NCBI RefSeq assembly: GCF_964199755.1
Contig: NC_133904.1
Coordinates: 1,178,001-1,242,000, forward strand
DNA from: Larus michahellis
Taxonomy: Eukaryota; Chordata; Aves; Charadriiformes; Laridae
Direction: 5' to 3'
Length of the DNA stretch: 64,000 nt
The position numbers and the translations under genes were made by a program. This document shows positions 11,515 to 22,157 of this stretch, in pieces; position 1 is the first letter of the stretch, and every line of letters starts with the position of its first letter. Below the pieces are notes generated by a model that was not told where the DNA came from, ran no database searches, and worked only from the letters and a program-made list of their open reading frames with translations.

Positions 11515-11685
11515 CAAGTGTGCCCAGAGAAGCTGTGGCTGCCCCATCCCTGGAGGGTTCAAGGCCAGGTTGGACGGGGCTTGGAGCAACCTGGGCTGGT
11601 GGGAGGTGTCCCTGCCCAGGGCAGGGGGTGCCACTGGGGGGGCTTTACGGTCCCTTCCAACCCAAACCTTTCTATGATTCTATGA
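11515..11685 (+). mobile_element. CR1 LINE 3' end fragment (copy 2)
   Basis: Plus-strand CR1 3' end. It runs through CAGAGAAGCTGTGGCTGCC, CCATCCCTGGAGGGTTCAAG, GGTGGGAGGTGTCCCTGCCC and GGTCCCTTCCAACCCAAAC, and ends in TTCTATGATTCTATGA, the CR1 terminal octamer repeat. The sequence matches the subfamily of the copies at 5.5 and 50.6 kb. The 5' boundary is uncertain; related sequence may reach back to about 11480. Only about 170 bases remain. Confidence 0.94.
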
Positions 11686-12066
11686 CCACCCCAGAGCAGA
11701 CATGCCAGAGGCAGCTTGAGCAGGCTGGGGGGTGGCAGGGACCCCCCCGCCGCAGCCCCAGCAGAGCATCCTCCTGCTGCTCCCAGTCCCCCCGAGACTC
11801 TAAAGTCTGTCCTGCGGTGCCCCTCGCCCCGGCTGGGAGGCCGTGCCATGCCATGCCCTGCTGGCGAGGGGTCCCGGAGCGGAGCCGGCATCCCCACCCG
11901 TGGGAACCCCCGCACCCCTTCAGGCTCGTGCAGCCCCAGCACCACCACTAACCCCATTCGGCGTGAAATTCCCAGCCCGGCTTCCCCGAGCAGCCTGCCC
12001 GGCACTGAGCCGCCGTGCTCCCGGCAGCTCCCCAGCCCGAGCTGTCAGCTCTGTCTTCTGCGGGGA
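11686..12066. other. GC-rich spacer, no gene seen
   Basis: GC-rich sequence between a CR1 terminus and a long T tract. The open frame running through it from 11716 reaches the candidate exon downstream, but this part is Pro/Arg/Ser-rich and looks noncoding. Confidence 0.45.
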
Positions 12067-12130
12067 TTTTCTTTTTTTTTTTTTTTTTTTTTTCCCAGTT
12101 CCACCTCCCCCCCACCTCCCGCCCCTCCAG
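12067..12130 (+). other. Polypyrimidine tract with splice-acceptor-like end
   Basis: A run of 22 T bases (12072-12093) is followed by a pyrimidine-rich, C-heavy stretch and CCCCTCCAG, ending at 12130. This is a good match to a vertebrate 3' splice site, but AG-terminated pyrimidine tracts also occur often by chance in this window. Whether it is used depends on the downstream segment being an exon. Confidence 0.3.
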
Positions 12131-12258
12131 AAGTGCTGATGGACAAGTTGAGTAACCGTATCTGCTTGTTACAGGACATCTTGAGGCTGATTGCGGAGGT
12201 CAGGACTCAACTGGAAAGACCGCAGCGGGTTGCTGACTGGCATCCACCGTCCAGATAA
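12131..12258 (+). CDS. Candidate terminal exon, unrecognised protein
   Basis: Immediately after the acceptor-like CAG, one frame stays open for about 42 codons to a TAA at 12256-12258. The predicted peptide is unlike the Pro/Gly/Arg-rich noise elsewhere: it has a Leu/Ile-rich amphipathic stretch (LSNRICLLQDILRLIAEV) followed by a charged region, as in a short helix or coiled coil. I do not recognise the family. No upstream exon and no close AATAAA signal is evident. The segment equally resembles the AT-balanced noncoding islands, and it ends in tandem GATAAG/GATAAA words that could be GATA-factor sites. A noncoding element is at least as likely as an exon. Confidence 0.2.
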
Positions 12259-13530
12259 GATAAAAACAACTGATGACAGCAGGGAAGTGAAACAGTCATC
12301 TCAGCACTTGGATTAGTGCCCGGCAAAGAGGAAGGGAGAAAAAAAACCAAGGAGGGCCGGTGGGGAGGGGAAGGGGGTGGAATATGTATTAGAATAGAAA
12401 CTCTGGGAAAAAAAAGCTATCAGGAGGCAGCAGATTTGGGTGTTAAATATTTATGAATTAGCGGCACTTGTCGCGTTCTCTCCGAGCCGTGAGTCTGCAG
12501 GACGGGCGCGCGTGTGGCTGCGGACCCGCTGTGGCCGCGGTGGGCACACAGGGGGCGGTGGGAAGAGCAGGGGCACGGAGGGGCGGTGGGAGCCGGGGGG
12601 AAGGTGACGGGGTCCGGTGGGTCTGGCGGTGCTGAGACTCGCCGCGGTGCAGGATAAATCCAGGTGAAGAGGAGGAAGGATAAATGAGGTGCCATAAAAG
12701 TGACTATTATTATTCAGAAAATTCTGCTGAAGAGCATTGGAGTAATTAAATCATAATTGCTTATTACTCAGCCGAAGTGACATTGTAAGTGGCTGAAGGT
12801 CTGTGACGAGGAGAGGAGGGGGGGTCTCGGCTTTTCTGCCGTGCTCCGGGTTCGCCTCCATCCCGCTGCCGACGTCCGCATCCCCGTGGCGGCCGAGCCA
12901 AAACTCCAGCCCTCGGTGAAGGTCAAAAGTCCCCCCTGAGCCCACGAAGCCCATTTTCAGCGTGGTGCCCGGTCGGAGCGTCCCGGGGGTGCTGCCGCCA
13001 GCGCAGCGTTACCGGCTGCTGCGGGACAGGGAGCCGGGAGCAGCTTCGCGAGGGGTGCCCGAGCGGCGTTAGCTTCCACTGCCCCGGCTGGACGGTTGTT
13101 GCTGGTCTCCAGCACCTTGGGGTTGGGCTGACCCGCTAAACTCCGAGAGCTCTAAAGGAGCCGTTCCCTGCCGCGAAACAAAGAGCCTGCAAATCCTGTA
13201 AGCGCTTAATTACGCAGCGGTGTTTTATGGAACGTTTTAAAGGGCTCAGGTAATTTGGCAGCACGGAGGAGATGCGGAGCGGAGGTTTGGAAGCGTGAGC
13301 CCTTCCCAGCACGCCACGGCGGGCTTTCCTTGCGCCAGCCGGGTTGGGATGACAAACCGTATTCTCGGCTTTAGGTAACACGTTCTGAATTTTGCTGGAG
13401 TTTCCTCATTTTTGTTTCGATGTCGCTCTGTGTTTCACATTCTGAAATATTCTGAAATGAGGTCATCCGGCACGTAAGGGCAGCTGAGCGTCTCTTAGTT
13501 ATGTTTTTTTTCACCCTTTTTTGCTGCCCC
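12259..13530. promoter_or_regulatory. AT-leaning patches within GC-rich spacer
   Basis: AT-leaning patches at about 12259-12470, 12640-12800, 13130-13260 and 13370-13515 alternate with CpG-containing GC-rich sequence (12480-12640, 12810-13120). The 12640-12800 patch carries GTAATTAAATCATAATTG, two close homeodomain-type cores. No coding signal or transposon was seen. Confidence 0.25.
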
Positions 13531-14295
13531 CCTCCCCACCTCGCCCTCCGCCATGCTGCCCGTGCCCTGCTGCCCACCCCCCCCTCCCCGGCAGCATCCG
13601 GGAGGGAGAGAAAAGGACCGAACCGTGGCAGCATCTCACTGGCACGCTGCGATGCCCGGGTACCATCGCATCCCAGGTGAACTCCCCTGGGATGGGAAAG
13701 GAGAAGAGGAGAAGGCCCCCATCGCTGTTGCTGGCTGCTTGACTTTATTCTGCTCCGGTTCCAGCTGGCAGAACAAGGTCTGCGGTTCCGCACCGAGAAC
13801 CGGGCAGGTGTGGTGGGGAAAAATGCTGGAAATGGTGGAAAAGAGCATCCCTTCTGCGGCGGTCTCAAGGATAACCCCGCGCTCACCGCGCCCCGTGCTG
13901 GTGGGAAGCGTCAGCCTCCAGCCCTTCGAGGAGCAGCAAGGCTGGTTATGTTTCCACCAGGCGTATTTATTTTTATTTTTTAAATAGCTGTAAAATGAGT
14001 CACCTGGCACCGCGGCAGAACGCAGCCCACCAGCACGGAGAGTGCCGAGGAACTGCCAGGGAATCTGCTGCCAATAAACCACTCGTGGCTTCAGACGGGC
14101 TCTTGTTTTGGGGCTCGCTGGAGCCAGCTGGGAGCCGAGCCCGCGGCCGCCTGCCAGCACCGACCCCCTCGCCGGGACCCGCCGCTCCCGCTGCCAGCCC
14201 CTGTTTTGTCTAATTACGCGGGGCTAATGGGGAGAGCACAAAAGCCCGTGGCTTCCCCGGCCCCTGCTCTTTGGGCAGAGCCCGGCCAGGGGAGC
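13531..14295. other. GC-rich spacer, no gene seen
   Basis: GC-rich sequence with C runs near 13535-13595 and a brief AT patch with TTTATTTTTATTTTTTAAATAG near 13965. Frames of up to 174 codons overlap on both strands and have no domain. Confidence 0.45.
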
Positions 14296-15120
14296 TTGTG
14301 CTCCTATATAAAGAAATACAATTTATTTTTTTTTTTTCTTTCTTGCAGTAAAGACATCCCTAAATGAGAGTCATCTGCGGGTTTCTTCCCATCCTGGTGC
14401 GTAACCCAAAGCTTCATCCCGTTCCCTCGCCCCGGGGACCGTGCCCAGCCGGGACACAGCATCACCCCGGGGGCGGCCGGGGCCGGGTGCCCCCCTGTCC
14501 CCGCTCCCCTGGCTCCCGCAGCCTCGGCAAGGGTTAAACAGCCCAAGGCGAGGAGAGAGAACAGGGCTCTGGTGATGCAAACAATAAAAAGTCTCCACAT
14601 TCCACTGAAGTTTCTTGAGCAACTGGCATTTGCCCATAAATGTACTTAAGCAGAAAATCACCAGAAAAGTGCTATAATCTGACAGATTTTTCACAGGCTT
14701 AAATATTCATGAATTAAAAGAATTGGCAGAATTTTCTACATTATTAGCTTTCATCATGGCTACAGGAGCAGTTGGTGCACTGGCTGCTCTTCAAAAACTA
14801 TTAATCTAGTCTGTCATCACAGCAGCCATTTTTTAATTAGCTACTTTACTGAACGATCTGGTGCAGTAGTGAGACTGGAACATTTAAATGGTATTAAAGT
14901 TTTAAAGGTGCCCCTTTCCATTTCCAATATAGGTTCTGAAACGCCGCAATAGGGAAACAAATGTGGCAGCGAGTTACTTCCTTTCAATGGTTAACTTCTT
15001 GTTTTATTTTGGAAAAAATCAAGTCTTGGAAAGCCGAGACGCTTCTACCAGGAGAAGAAATTGCAAGAAATAAATTGTTCTTTAAACCGAAGTTCACAAC
15101 ATTCCTGCCCGATGAAATCA
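14296..15120. promoter_or_regulatory. AT-rich island, possible conserved noncoding cluster
   Basis: Two AT-rich stretches (14296-14360 and 14560-15120) surround a short GC-rich gap. The first has TATATAAAG at 14305-14313 and a T tract ending in CTTGCAG. The second is repeat-free, with TAAATATTCATGAATTAA, CTATTAATCTAG and TTTTTAATTAGC words. There is no sustained coding frame with recognisable content. Enhancer activity is inferred from composition only. Confidence 0.35.
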
Positions 15121-15440
15121 AAACGAGATGTTTGCAGCCGAAGCCCCGCGTGCGTGTTGGGGAGGCAGTGGCGGGACGTGGCACCGCACGCCTCTTGCTG
15201 GAGTTTGTTTTCGGTCGCAGGGTACCGCACCACGCTCGTGTCAATCCTCCTCCCGGCCCTGCGCGACCCGCTGCCGCGTCCCTGCGGGGCTCCTGCCACA
15301 TTGGCTCTTGCCACAACATTAATGTGAGCTTTTCTCCTTGTGCAGGAGTTGTTAAGCGTTTTGCAGCACGTAACCCAAAGCCCTGGCAGGTTTCAAGTGG
15401 CTCCTTTCTAAAAAGAAAGGGCCCTGCGGTGAGCATGTGT
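15121..15440. other. Unclassified spacer before minisatellite
   Basis: Mixed composition with several CpGs. Nothing recognisable was seen apart from random frames. Confidence 0.4.
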
Positions 15441-15923
15441 GGGCTGCTCCCACATCCGTGCAGGCTGCTCCTGCATCCTTGACGAGTGCTCCTGCATCCA
15501 TGCAGGCTGCTCCCGCATCCTTGCAGAGTGCTCCCGCATCCTTACGGGCTACTACTGCATCCATGCAGAGTGCTCCTGCATCCATGCATGCTGCTCCTCA
15601 TCCATGCATGCGGCTCCTCATCCATGCATGCTGCTCCCCATCCATGCATGCTGCTCCCCATCCACGCATGCTGCTCCTCATCCATGCATGCTGCTCCCGC
15701 ATCCATGCATGCTGCTCCCCATGCATGCTGGATGCTCCCACATCCATGCAGAGTGCTCCCACATCCATGCATGCTGCTCCTCATCCATGCTGAGTGCTCC
15801 TGCATCCATGCATGCTGCTCCTGCATCCATGCAGGCTAGTCCCGCATCCTTACAGGCTGCTCCCACATCCATGTGAGCTACTCCTGCATTCGTGCGGGCT
15901 GCTCCCGCATCCATGCAGGCTGC
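15441..15923 (+). repeat. 20-21-bp minisatellite (GCTGCTCC-CATCCATGCAT)
   Basis: About 23 tandem copies of a 20-21-bp unit with consensus GCTGCTCCNGCATCCATGCAT. Outer copies are degenerate (ATCCTTGCAG, ATCCTTACGG) and central copies are nearly identical. The central units carry overlapping ATGCAT and GCATGC palindromes. Because most units are close to a multiple of three and lack stop codons, all three plus frames and the minus strand stay open, giving repetitive Cys/His/Met-rich peptides that should not be annotated as proteins. Confidence 0.95.
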
Positions 15924-16660
15924 CATGGGAGCGCATCTTCGGCCCCAGCTGGAGAGCATGGACGGGCTGGCAGCTCGGTGCTGCCTTCACCGGGCGTTGG
16001 GGCTGCAGCAACGCTGTCGGCATTAAATCTCTCTGCGACGCGTGGTCTGCCCTGGCCTCGGCTGGTGGGCGAGCTGGGCTCGTAACTGGGCTTGTATTTT
16101 GGATTCACCAGCCCCCGAATTGCTGCACGTGTCGGCTCTGGGCTGCTCCTGGGGAAAGCACGCTCCGGAGGCGGGGATGGATGCTGAAAAGCCCAGGTGG
16201 AAACATCTCCCGGTGTCACAGCTCTGGGGTTTAGCAGGAGGCGTGCTCTCTGGAGGACGGGACAAACCCCTCTGTCCCCAGCCCTGGGTGGTGACGGGGA
16301 CTCTGGCGCTGGGGAGCGGGGCGGAGAGGTGCTGGCAGCCCCGGGAGGGGCACGGGTCTGGGTGTCAGCCCCGGTTTGGGTCTCAGCCTGTGTCCGAGAG
16401 CCCGGCTGAGCCCAGCACAGCGGGGAGGCCACCGTCCCCCCAGAGCCACCACTCTCGTGCCCTCCAGGGCTGTCCCGGAGGGGATGCCCCCTGCCCCAAG
16501 GAGCAGAGCTGGAGCTGTGGCTCCGGGGCAGCCCCGGGCAGCGAGGGCTCGGCTCCGGACCTGGAGCATGATGGCCTACGTACTAACTCTGAGCTTCTCG
16601 CTGACTAAATTTTATCAGCCGTGCGCTTGGCTCAGCCCGGCTTGAACCCTGCTTTGCTCT
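15924..16660. other. GC-rich spacer, no gene seen
   Basis: GC-rich sequence following the minisatellite. Overlapping frames (up to 188 codons) show no family signature. Confidence 0.45.
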
Positions 16661-17060
16661 CGGTGCCAGAGATGCTGCTTTCCTGGCTTATTATTTGCAT
16701 GTGAAAACACAGCAAAATTATGTCTTTATGGTGGTTTTAAATGTGCCTTTTTTTTTTTTTTTTTTTTGGCTTCAGTGGCTATGTCTCCGATCTCTGCTGC
16801 TCGTTATTGCCAGAGCTTTAATTTGTGCATTATAGTGCCAGCGTCCTGCTGACTGGGGATGGGAACTGCTGTACGTTTAAGATTTTCTTCCCTATTGTGA
16901 TGTAAAGCAAGGAGCGTAAAGAAATTGGCAGCTAAAATGCCAATGCCGCGGCGATAACCTTTCAGAGAGTTGCTCTTTGTAAGTCCTTCTGCCATGAGAA
17001 GTCATTTTAAAGGAGGTTTTTCTTTTGCTTGACTCGATATCGTACCTGCTGTTTGAGAGG
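16661..17060. promoter_or_regulatory. AT-rich island with octamer motif
   Basis: AT-leaning, largely non-repetitive sequence containing ATTTGCAT at 16693-16700, an exact match to the POU/OCT octamer in reverse orientation, and a run of 20 T at 16748-16767. The octamer is a known binding site for POU-domain factors; one copy can occur by chance. Regulatory function is inferred. Confidence 0.3.
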
Positions 17061-18500
17061 ACCGAGACAGGCGCTGGCAGGTTACTAACGGCTCCACGTT
17101 AATATCGAGCGCTGCGAAAGAAATACACGAACCCCTGCCCGGCTTTTGCTCTGCGCACAGCTCCAGCTGAAAAACCGCATGAGCGCATTTAGCCCGGGAA
17201 GCACGAGGGTTTGGGGGTTTCTTTTGATGGTGTGGAAGAGGGAAAGTCTAAAACTCAGAGGGTTCAGGTAGGTTTTAAGGCTTTCTGGGAAACAATTATT
17301 TTTTTTTAAAAGTGTGAATGTTTGCAGGGGTGAGGCACGTCGGTAAGTGAACGTGATCCCCTGTGAAGCTCAAACTCTGCACCAAGATCCTGATTCTCAG
17401 GAAAAGGGTGAAAAATTCCCACTCTTCGTCGTAGCTTCAAGGGAGGAAGGATGGGGAAACATTCCCAGAAGATCTTTCATTGACAGTGAGTGGCTTTTCT
17501 TGGAGTTTTCTTGGTTTGTTCTGGTTTGTGGTTTTGTTTTTTCCATCATGAATACATTTTCTGCCGGTTGCTGTCTTATGGGCTGGAAGAGTAGATCCCA
17601 GCGGGGTCCGTGTGGGATCTGGCAGGGGGAGCCTCGTGGAGGGAGCTGAGGATGAGGATGCAGCCCCTGGGGGTGCGCTGCCGGCGCAGGGGGCTCAGCT
17701 CGGCCACCCCACACGCAGAGGGAACGGGGCGCGTCTCCTGCACCTCCAGCCTCCACAGCGCGACTGGTTAACGCTCGGGATGGCGTGTGGAATGAGCTGG
17801 AAGGATGCAAGTTACTCCTTGACCGTGCAGGCTGCTGCTGCGACCTCCGTTAAACACCAGGCAAAGGTCTGACGTGGTGAGACCTGGAGTATTTAACTCT
17901 GTAGCTCCTTCTCCTAACGGCAGGTGCCTCCGGCTGCTCCCAGCGCTCGTGACCCCCCCAGCCAGAGCTGCCTCCGCTCTGGGGTTGCCCAGCCCGAGAG
18001 CCGCTGCCCTCCTGCAGGTGCCGAGCATCCCTCGCTCCAGGACACCCCTCCGAGCAGGGAGTCGATGGGTTTAAAACTGCAGGGCGAGAAAACAACGGGA
18101 ACAATCCTGCCCTTCACGCGCTGCCCGGGTTTGAAACGTAACATTAGGGCTGGTGCATTAACGAGCCGACGCTCTTGTTAGTGTGATGGCAGCGAGGGCT
18201 TGTGTCACCCGCTCCTGCCTTTTGCCGAACGGCAGCGGGAGCTCGTGGATTTGCTGTTTCGCCGGTGCGTGGGCTGGGGGCTGTGTGCGGGACGGACGCC
18301 AGGACGCACATCAGGACATACATCAGGATGTCCAAATTTACAGCCCAGGCCCTGGCTGCGGTTCCTCACACCGCCTTGGGCAGTCACAGAGACTTCCCCG
18401 CTCCTCAGCAGCCCCAGGAGAATCCAAGCCGCTCATCCTGCAAAGCACCGGGAGCAGGGAGGGAGGTGGGGCTGGGCAGGAATCGCTCTGGCAAAGCTAC
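17061..18500. other. Mixed spacer, no gene seen
   Basis: AT-balanced to about 17580, then GC-rich. No transposon or RNA gene was recognised, and frames of up to 137 codons lack domains. Confidence 0.4.
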
Positions 18501-18960
18501 TCACTCTTACTGGGGTTAATAATTAGGACTTTTTTTTTTTTTTTTTTAACTCTGCTTCATCATTTTTAATATGTAGTCACTTAAATGAGGCACACGCCCT
18601 TCTGGGCAATTATTCATAATTGTTCCCTGCAAGTTCTTGAACAAAACACTCTTTATTAGTACTCAAAGCTTCCAAAAGCATTTCAGATCTGATAGAGATA
18701 CTTTATTCAGCAGGCTGCACCACACGCTAGCCCATTAATTAAATTTGCTAGATAGGATAATTTATTAGAAGAATATACTCAATATGGTCTTTAAAACGTA
18801 GGGTTGTCCCATGCTTTCTGTTGTGTAATACACAGCTCTGCTATTTGCTATTTACGTTTGGGGATAAAACCGAGTCTTTACATTTAAATTCAAATGCACA
18901 TCTGAACAAAATGACTGGGTTTGTGGCAGATTACCCCCCCGAAATCCCGTCAGCCTGCCG
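18501..18960. promoter_or_regulatory. AT-rich island with T tract
   Basis: A run of 18 T at 18530-18547 is followed by about 400 bases of AT-rich, non-repetitive sequence with CCATTAATTAAATTTGC and GATAATTTATTAG words. It resembles the other AT islands. No coding content was recognised. Confidence 0.3.
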
Positions 18961-19061
18961 GGGGGGTTTGCATAGTTTGAAGTCGCTGGGGAGGAGGGAA
19001 ACGCTGCTGGTGTATGTGGAAGCGATGGGGAACGGCGGGGTTTAGAGGAGAAGCCTCTGCC

Positions 19062-19583
19062 GGGATGGGAGACGGGAGAGATAGGAGATGGGAGAGATGG
19101 GAGACGGGAGAGATGGGAGATGGGAGACGGGAGGGATGGGAGATGGGAGGGTTGGGAGACAGGAGAGATGGGAGACGGGAGGGATAGGAGACGAGAGGGA
19201 TGGGAGATGGGAGGGATGGGAGATAGGAGAGATGGAAGATGGGAGAGATGGGAGAGGGGAGGGATGGGAGACGGGAGGGATGGGAGACGAGAGGGATGGG
19301 AGATGGGAGGGATGGGAGAGGGGAGGGATGGGAGACGGGAGGGATGGGAGACAGGAGAGATGGGAGATGGGAGGGATAGGAGACAGGAGGGATGGGAGAC
19401 GAGAGGGATGGGAGACGGGAGGGATGGGAGACGGGAGGGATGGGGGATGGGAGGGATGGGAGACGGGAGGGATGGGGGATGGGAGGGATGGGAGACGGGA
19501 GGGATGGGAGACGGGAGGGATGGGAGACGGGAGGGATGGGAGACGGGTGGGATGGGAGATGGGAGAGATGGGAGATGGGAGGG
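19062..19583 (+). repeat. 16-bp G-rich minisatellite, tandem G-quadruplex motif
   Basis: About 32 tandem copies of a 16-bp unit, consensus GGGATGGGAGACGGGA, spanning 522 bases. Variants swap GAC for GAT and GGGA for GAGA. Each pair of adjacent units satisfies the G3-loop-G3-loop-G3-loop-G3 rule with loops of 1-4 bases, so the plus strand can in principle form quadruplexes anywhere along the array. Both strands are open in several frames because the unit lacks stops; the Pro/Ser/His peptide on the minus strand and the Gly/Asp/Arg/Trp peptide on the plus strand are artefacts. Confidence 0.96.
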
Positions 19584-19599
19584 CAGCTCCGCAGCCAGG

Positions 19600-19970
19600 C
19601 TTTGATTCACACAGCACACATTTTCTGTGCCCCAGAGCCCCTCGGAACGCAGTCCTGGATGATACCGAAGGGCCCAAAAGAAGCTTACAGATCTATTAAA
19701 AAAAAGAAGAAAAAAAAAATTGGCTTTATTTTTCTGTGTTTGAACAATGAAGCCATATGCGTTTCTTCTCATTAAGCCCAATTTTTTTTTAAGGGAACTC
19801 CACCGCAGAAACAAGCGTGGAAGCCAACATAATTAAAGGCTTCTTTTTCCCCAGCCGTGGTCCTCTGGTCTTTGAAGAGCTCGGGGATCCCTGAGGAATG
19901 CTCTGAACTCTGCAATATTTTGATAGCTGCAATAACATAATCAAAAGATGCTTTCATGAAGAGAGCACCT
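19600..19970. other. AT-rich stretch with imperfect A/T inverted repeat
   Basis: After the minisatellite the sequence becomes AT-rich. AAAAAAAAATTGGCTT at about 19711-19726 is mirrored by TAAGCCCAATTTTTTTTT at about 19773-19790, an inverted repeat with one bulged base and a roughly 45-base loop. No known element is recognised; it could be a degraded small inverted-repeat transposon or chance pairing of A and T tracts. Confidence 0.4.
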
Positions 19971-20285
19971 TGTGTGGATTGAAGCTGCCCCCTCTCCCCC
20001 CACCCAGCGCCGATTTAATGGGGTCCAGAGCTCGAGCGCAGATGGGTAGTTTTATTTTCTGCCTCTGCTTCTCCAGGGAGGCTGCCTCGCGTGATGCCGG
20101 AGTGGGTTTTTTGGAGAGAGCCGGAGCTTTTCCTGCATTCCCACTCGGCCGGGGACCCTGGCTGAGGCTGGGGGCGATGGGGAGAGCGGGGTCTGAGCCC
20201 CCCCCCCCAGCCTGGACTCTGCTGCCCTTCAAATTACTGCGCACAGCAACCCTCCTCTGCTTGGGAGTCCGCCAGGCTGTTATTC
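19971..20285. other. GC-leaning spacer, no gene seen
   Basis: A short spacer with a run of nine C near 20199-20207. Nothing recognised. Confidence 0.4.
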
Positions 20286-20600
20286 ATCCTGAAATCCTCA
20301 TTAAAACACTTTAATTTCTCCCTTTCGTTAGCTAACTGGCTCATCTGTTTGTATGAATCCTTCTCGCTGGGCCCAAGCCATTGAAATCCTGATTTTTTTC
20401 CATGTTGTCTCTACAAGCTGCAGCCCCATGCGTGTCCGCTCCACCTGAGTTTTGGCAGCAGGGGCTGTTTGGAACGAGGAAATTGGGGCATTTCTTTAAT
20501 CATTAAGCTGGAATCATTAAGCTTTAATCAGGCCAAATTAGGGTTTCGAATCCCGCCGCCTTGCATCAGTCTCTAGTTGTATGAATTCAGTCACTCTTGA
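20286..20600. promoter_or_regulatory. AT-leaning island, possible conserved noncoding element
   Basis: Non-repetitive AT-leaning sequence with a local direct repeat of GGAATCATTAAGCTTTAATC-type words near 20500-20530 (CATTAAGCT occurs twice within 20 bases). No coding content. Function is inferred from composition. Confidence 0.3.
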
Positions 20601-22084
20601 AGCAGAGCCGTCCCGGGGCTCTGTCCTCCCCGGGCGGCCAGCAGCGGGCAGGGTGCCACCGGCATCCCCCCGCACTGGGACCCCGCGGCTCCGGCGGCAG
20701 CGATGCTTTGGAGCCAGCTTGTCCCCGCCTCAGCGGAGAGACACCCCTGTGATGGTGGGGGGGAAAACGGGGCTGGTCCACGGGGACCCTGCCCGGCTCC
20801 ACATCCCCAGAGCATTGCGGCAGTGCCGGGGCCACTGGTGGGGTGGCTGTTCGTGCAGCTCCATCCCTACCACCCTGTTACCTCTCCTCCGACCCTGGGG
20901 GGGTTGAGAGGTTGGGTTTGTCCCCGTAGAAGCTGAGCCCACTCTTTTCCTCCCCTCTGCTCCATCTCTGCTCATCTTCCTTGGGTGCTTCCGCGGCAGC
21001 CCTGGCACGAGGGGGAGCGGGGAGCGGTGATGCATGGTGGCATCTCTGCCAGTCGTCTCTGCTCCGACTAGTTCATCACCTCTTGTCTCCCATAAAAGCA
21101 GCTATTCACAATATAATGTGAATGAATTCTCATTAAAGCCTGCTAAATTACTCCGAGACAAAGCAAGGCGCCAGCGCGCGGTCTGCTTTGCCAATTCTTC
21201 ATGGCGTGTTTAATTTACCGCAGAGCCCTTGCCTTCCAGATTCAGGAGGGTGCTGCTCAGCCCTGGGCTGGCTGGGCAGGGGGGATGGCGGCACCCTCCT
21301 GCCCGCAGCACCCCAGAGCTGCACCCCGGGGGCTCGGCTGGGGCTGGGGCTGCCTGGGTTAGCTGGGAATGGGAACCCCAAAACCCCCCCTGCCCAGGGC
21401 AGAAAGCGGTGAGGGGAGTCACTGCGCTGTCTGCCGCCTCCCCTTGCCCCACGCTTCGCTTTCGCTCTCCCACCGCTGCAGGCAGGGCCGTGGCCAGGCG
21501 AGACCCCCTGAGTCACAGCGCCGGTGACTTGCCAGCCCAAAGGGCACATTCTGCCTATTGCTGCACCCACCGGCGTTACACCGTCCGGGCTAAAAGCGAG
21601 CTGCCTAATTCTGTTGCAGTAAAAGAGCAGAATTCACGTTGCTGATATAATTTTGCAGGATCACAGGATTTACCTTTTTTTTTTTTTTTTTTTTTTAAAT
21701 GCATGTGTTTCCCCATGCTTCCTGAATTTCCCGTAGCTCAGCTGGCTGCGCTGACTTCCCTCCCACTCACACGTTCGTACCAAGACAACGCACGTGAGAG
21801 GAGGATGGGTCGGTTTTGCCCCAATAACGGTTCCCCGGCACAGCTTATACAGCCTGGGGAACAAAACGTGGGGGTTTTATAGTTCCTGAGTGCTTCCCCT
21901 AAACCATCTGAGTCCCAATTTGTCTGAAATCTGGCTTTTCTCTACAGCCGTTTCCCCAGAGGTGATGCTTTGGAGACAACTCCTGTAGTTCCGCCATGAC
22001 CCTGTGATGGCCAATGCCTTTCTGACGGCGGGCAAGGTGGTGGATCTCCTTGTGCGGAGCAAACCCCCGGGCAGGGGCTGGAGC
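20601..22084. other. Mixed spacer with AT patches and a T tract
   Basis: GC-rich sequence broken by AT patches at 21060-21160 and 21595-21730. The latter includes a run of 22 T at 21675-21696. No gene or transposon recognised. Confidence 0.4.
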
Positions 22085-22109
22085 CGGCGTGGTGGGAGCG
22101 GGGCTGGGG

Positions 22110-22157
22110 CAGGGGTGGGTGATGGGTGGTGGGTGGTGGGTGGTGGGTGATGGGTAC
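22110..22157 (+). repeat. GGGTGGT heptanucleotide tract
   Basis: About six copies of GGTGGGT/GATGGGT in tandem, preceded by further G-rich sequence from about 22085. It is a short microsatellite with closely spaced G3 runs, so quadruplex formation is possible. It is not telomeric TTAGGG. Confidence 0.85.

Noticed and set aside
15437..15959. Cys/His/Met-rich repetitive peptides resembling metal-binding repeats
   Set aside because: All three plus frames are open at once through the 20-21-bp array, which argues against a coding role for any of them.
18852..19814. 320-codon minus-strand frame with regular Pro-Ser-Leu-Pro-Ser-His repeats, and 203-codon plus-strand frame
   Set aside because: Both are translations of the 16-bp minisatellite, which lacks stops in several frames on both strands.
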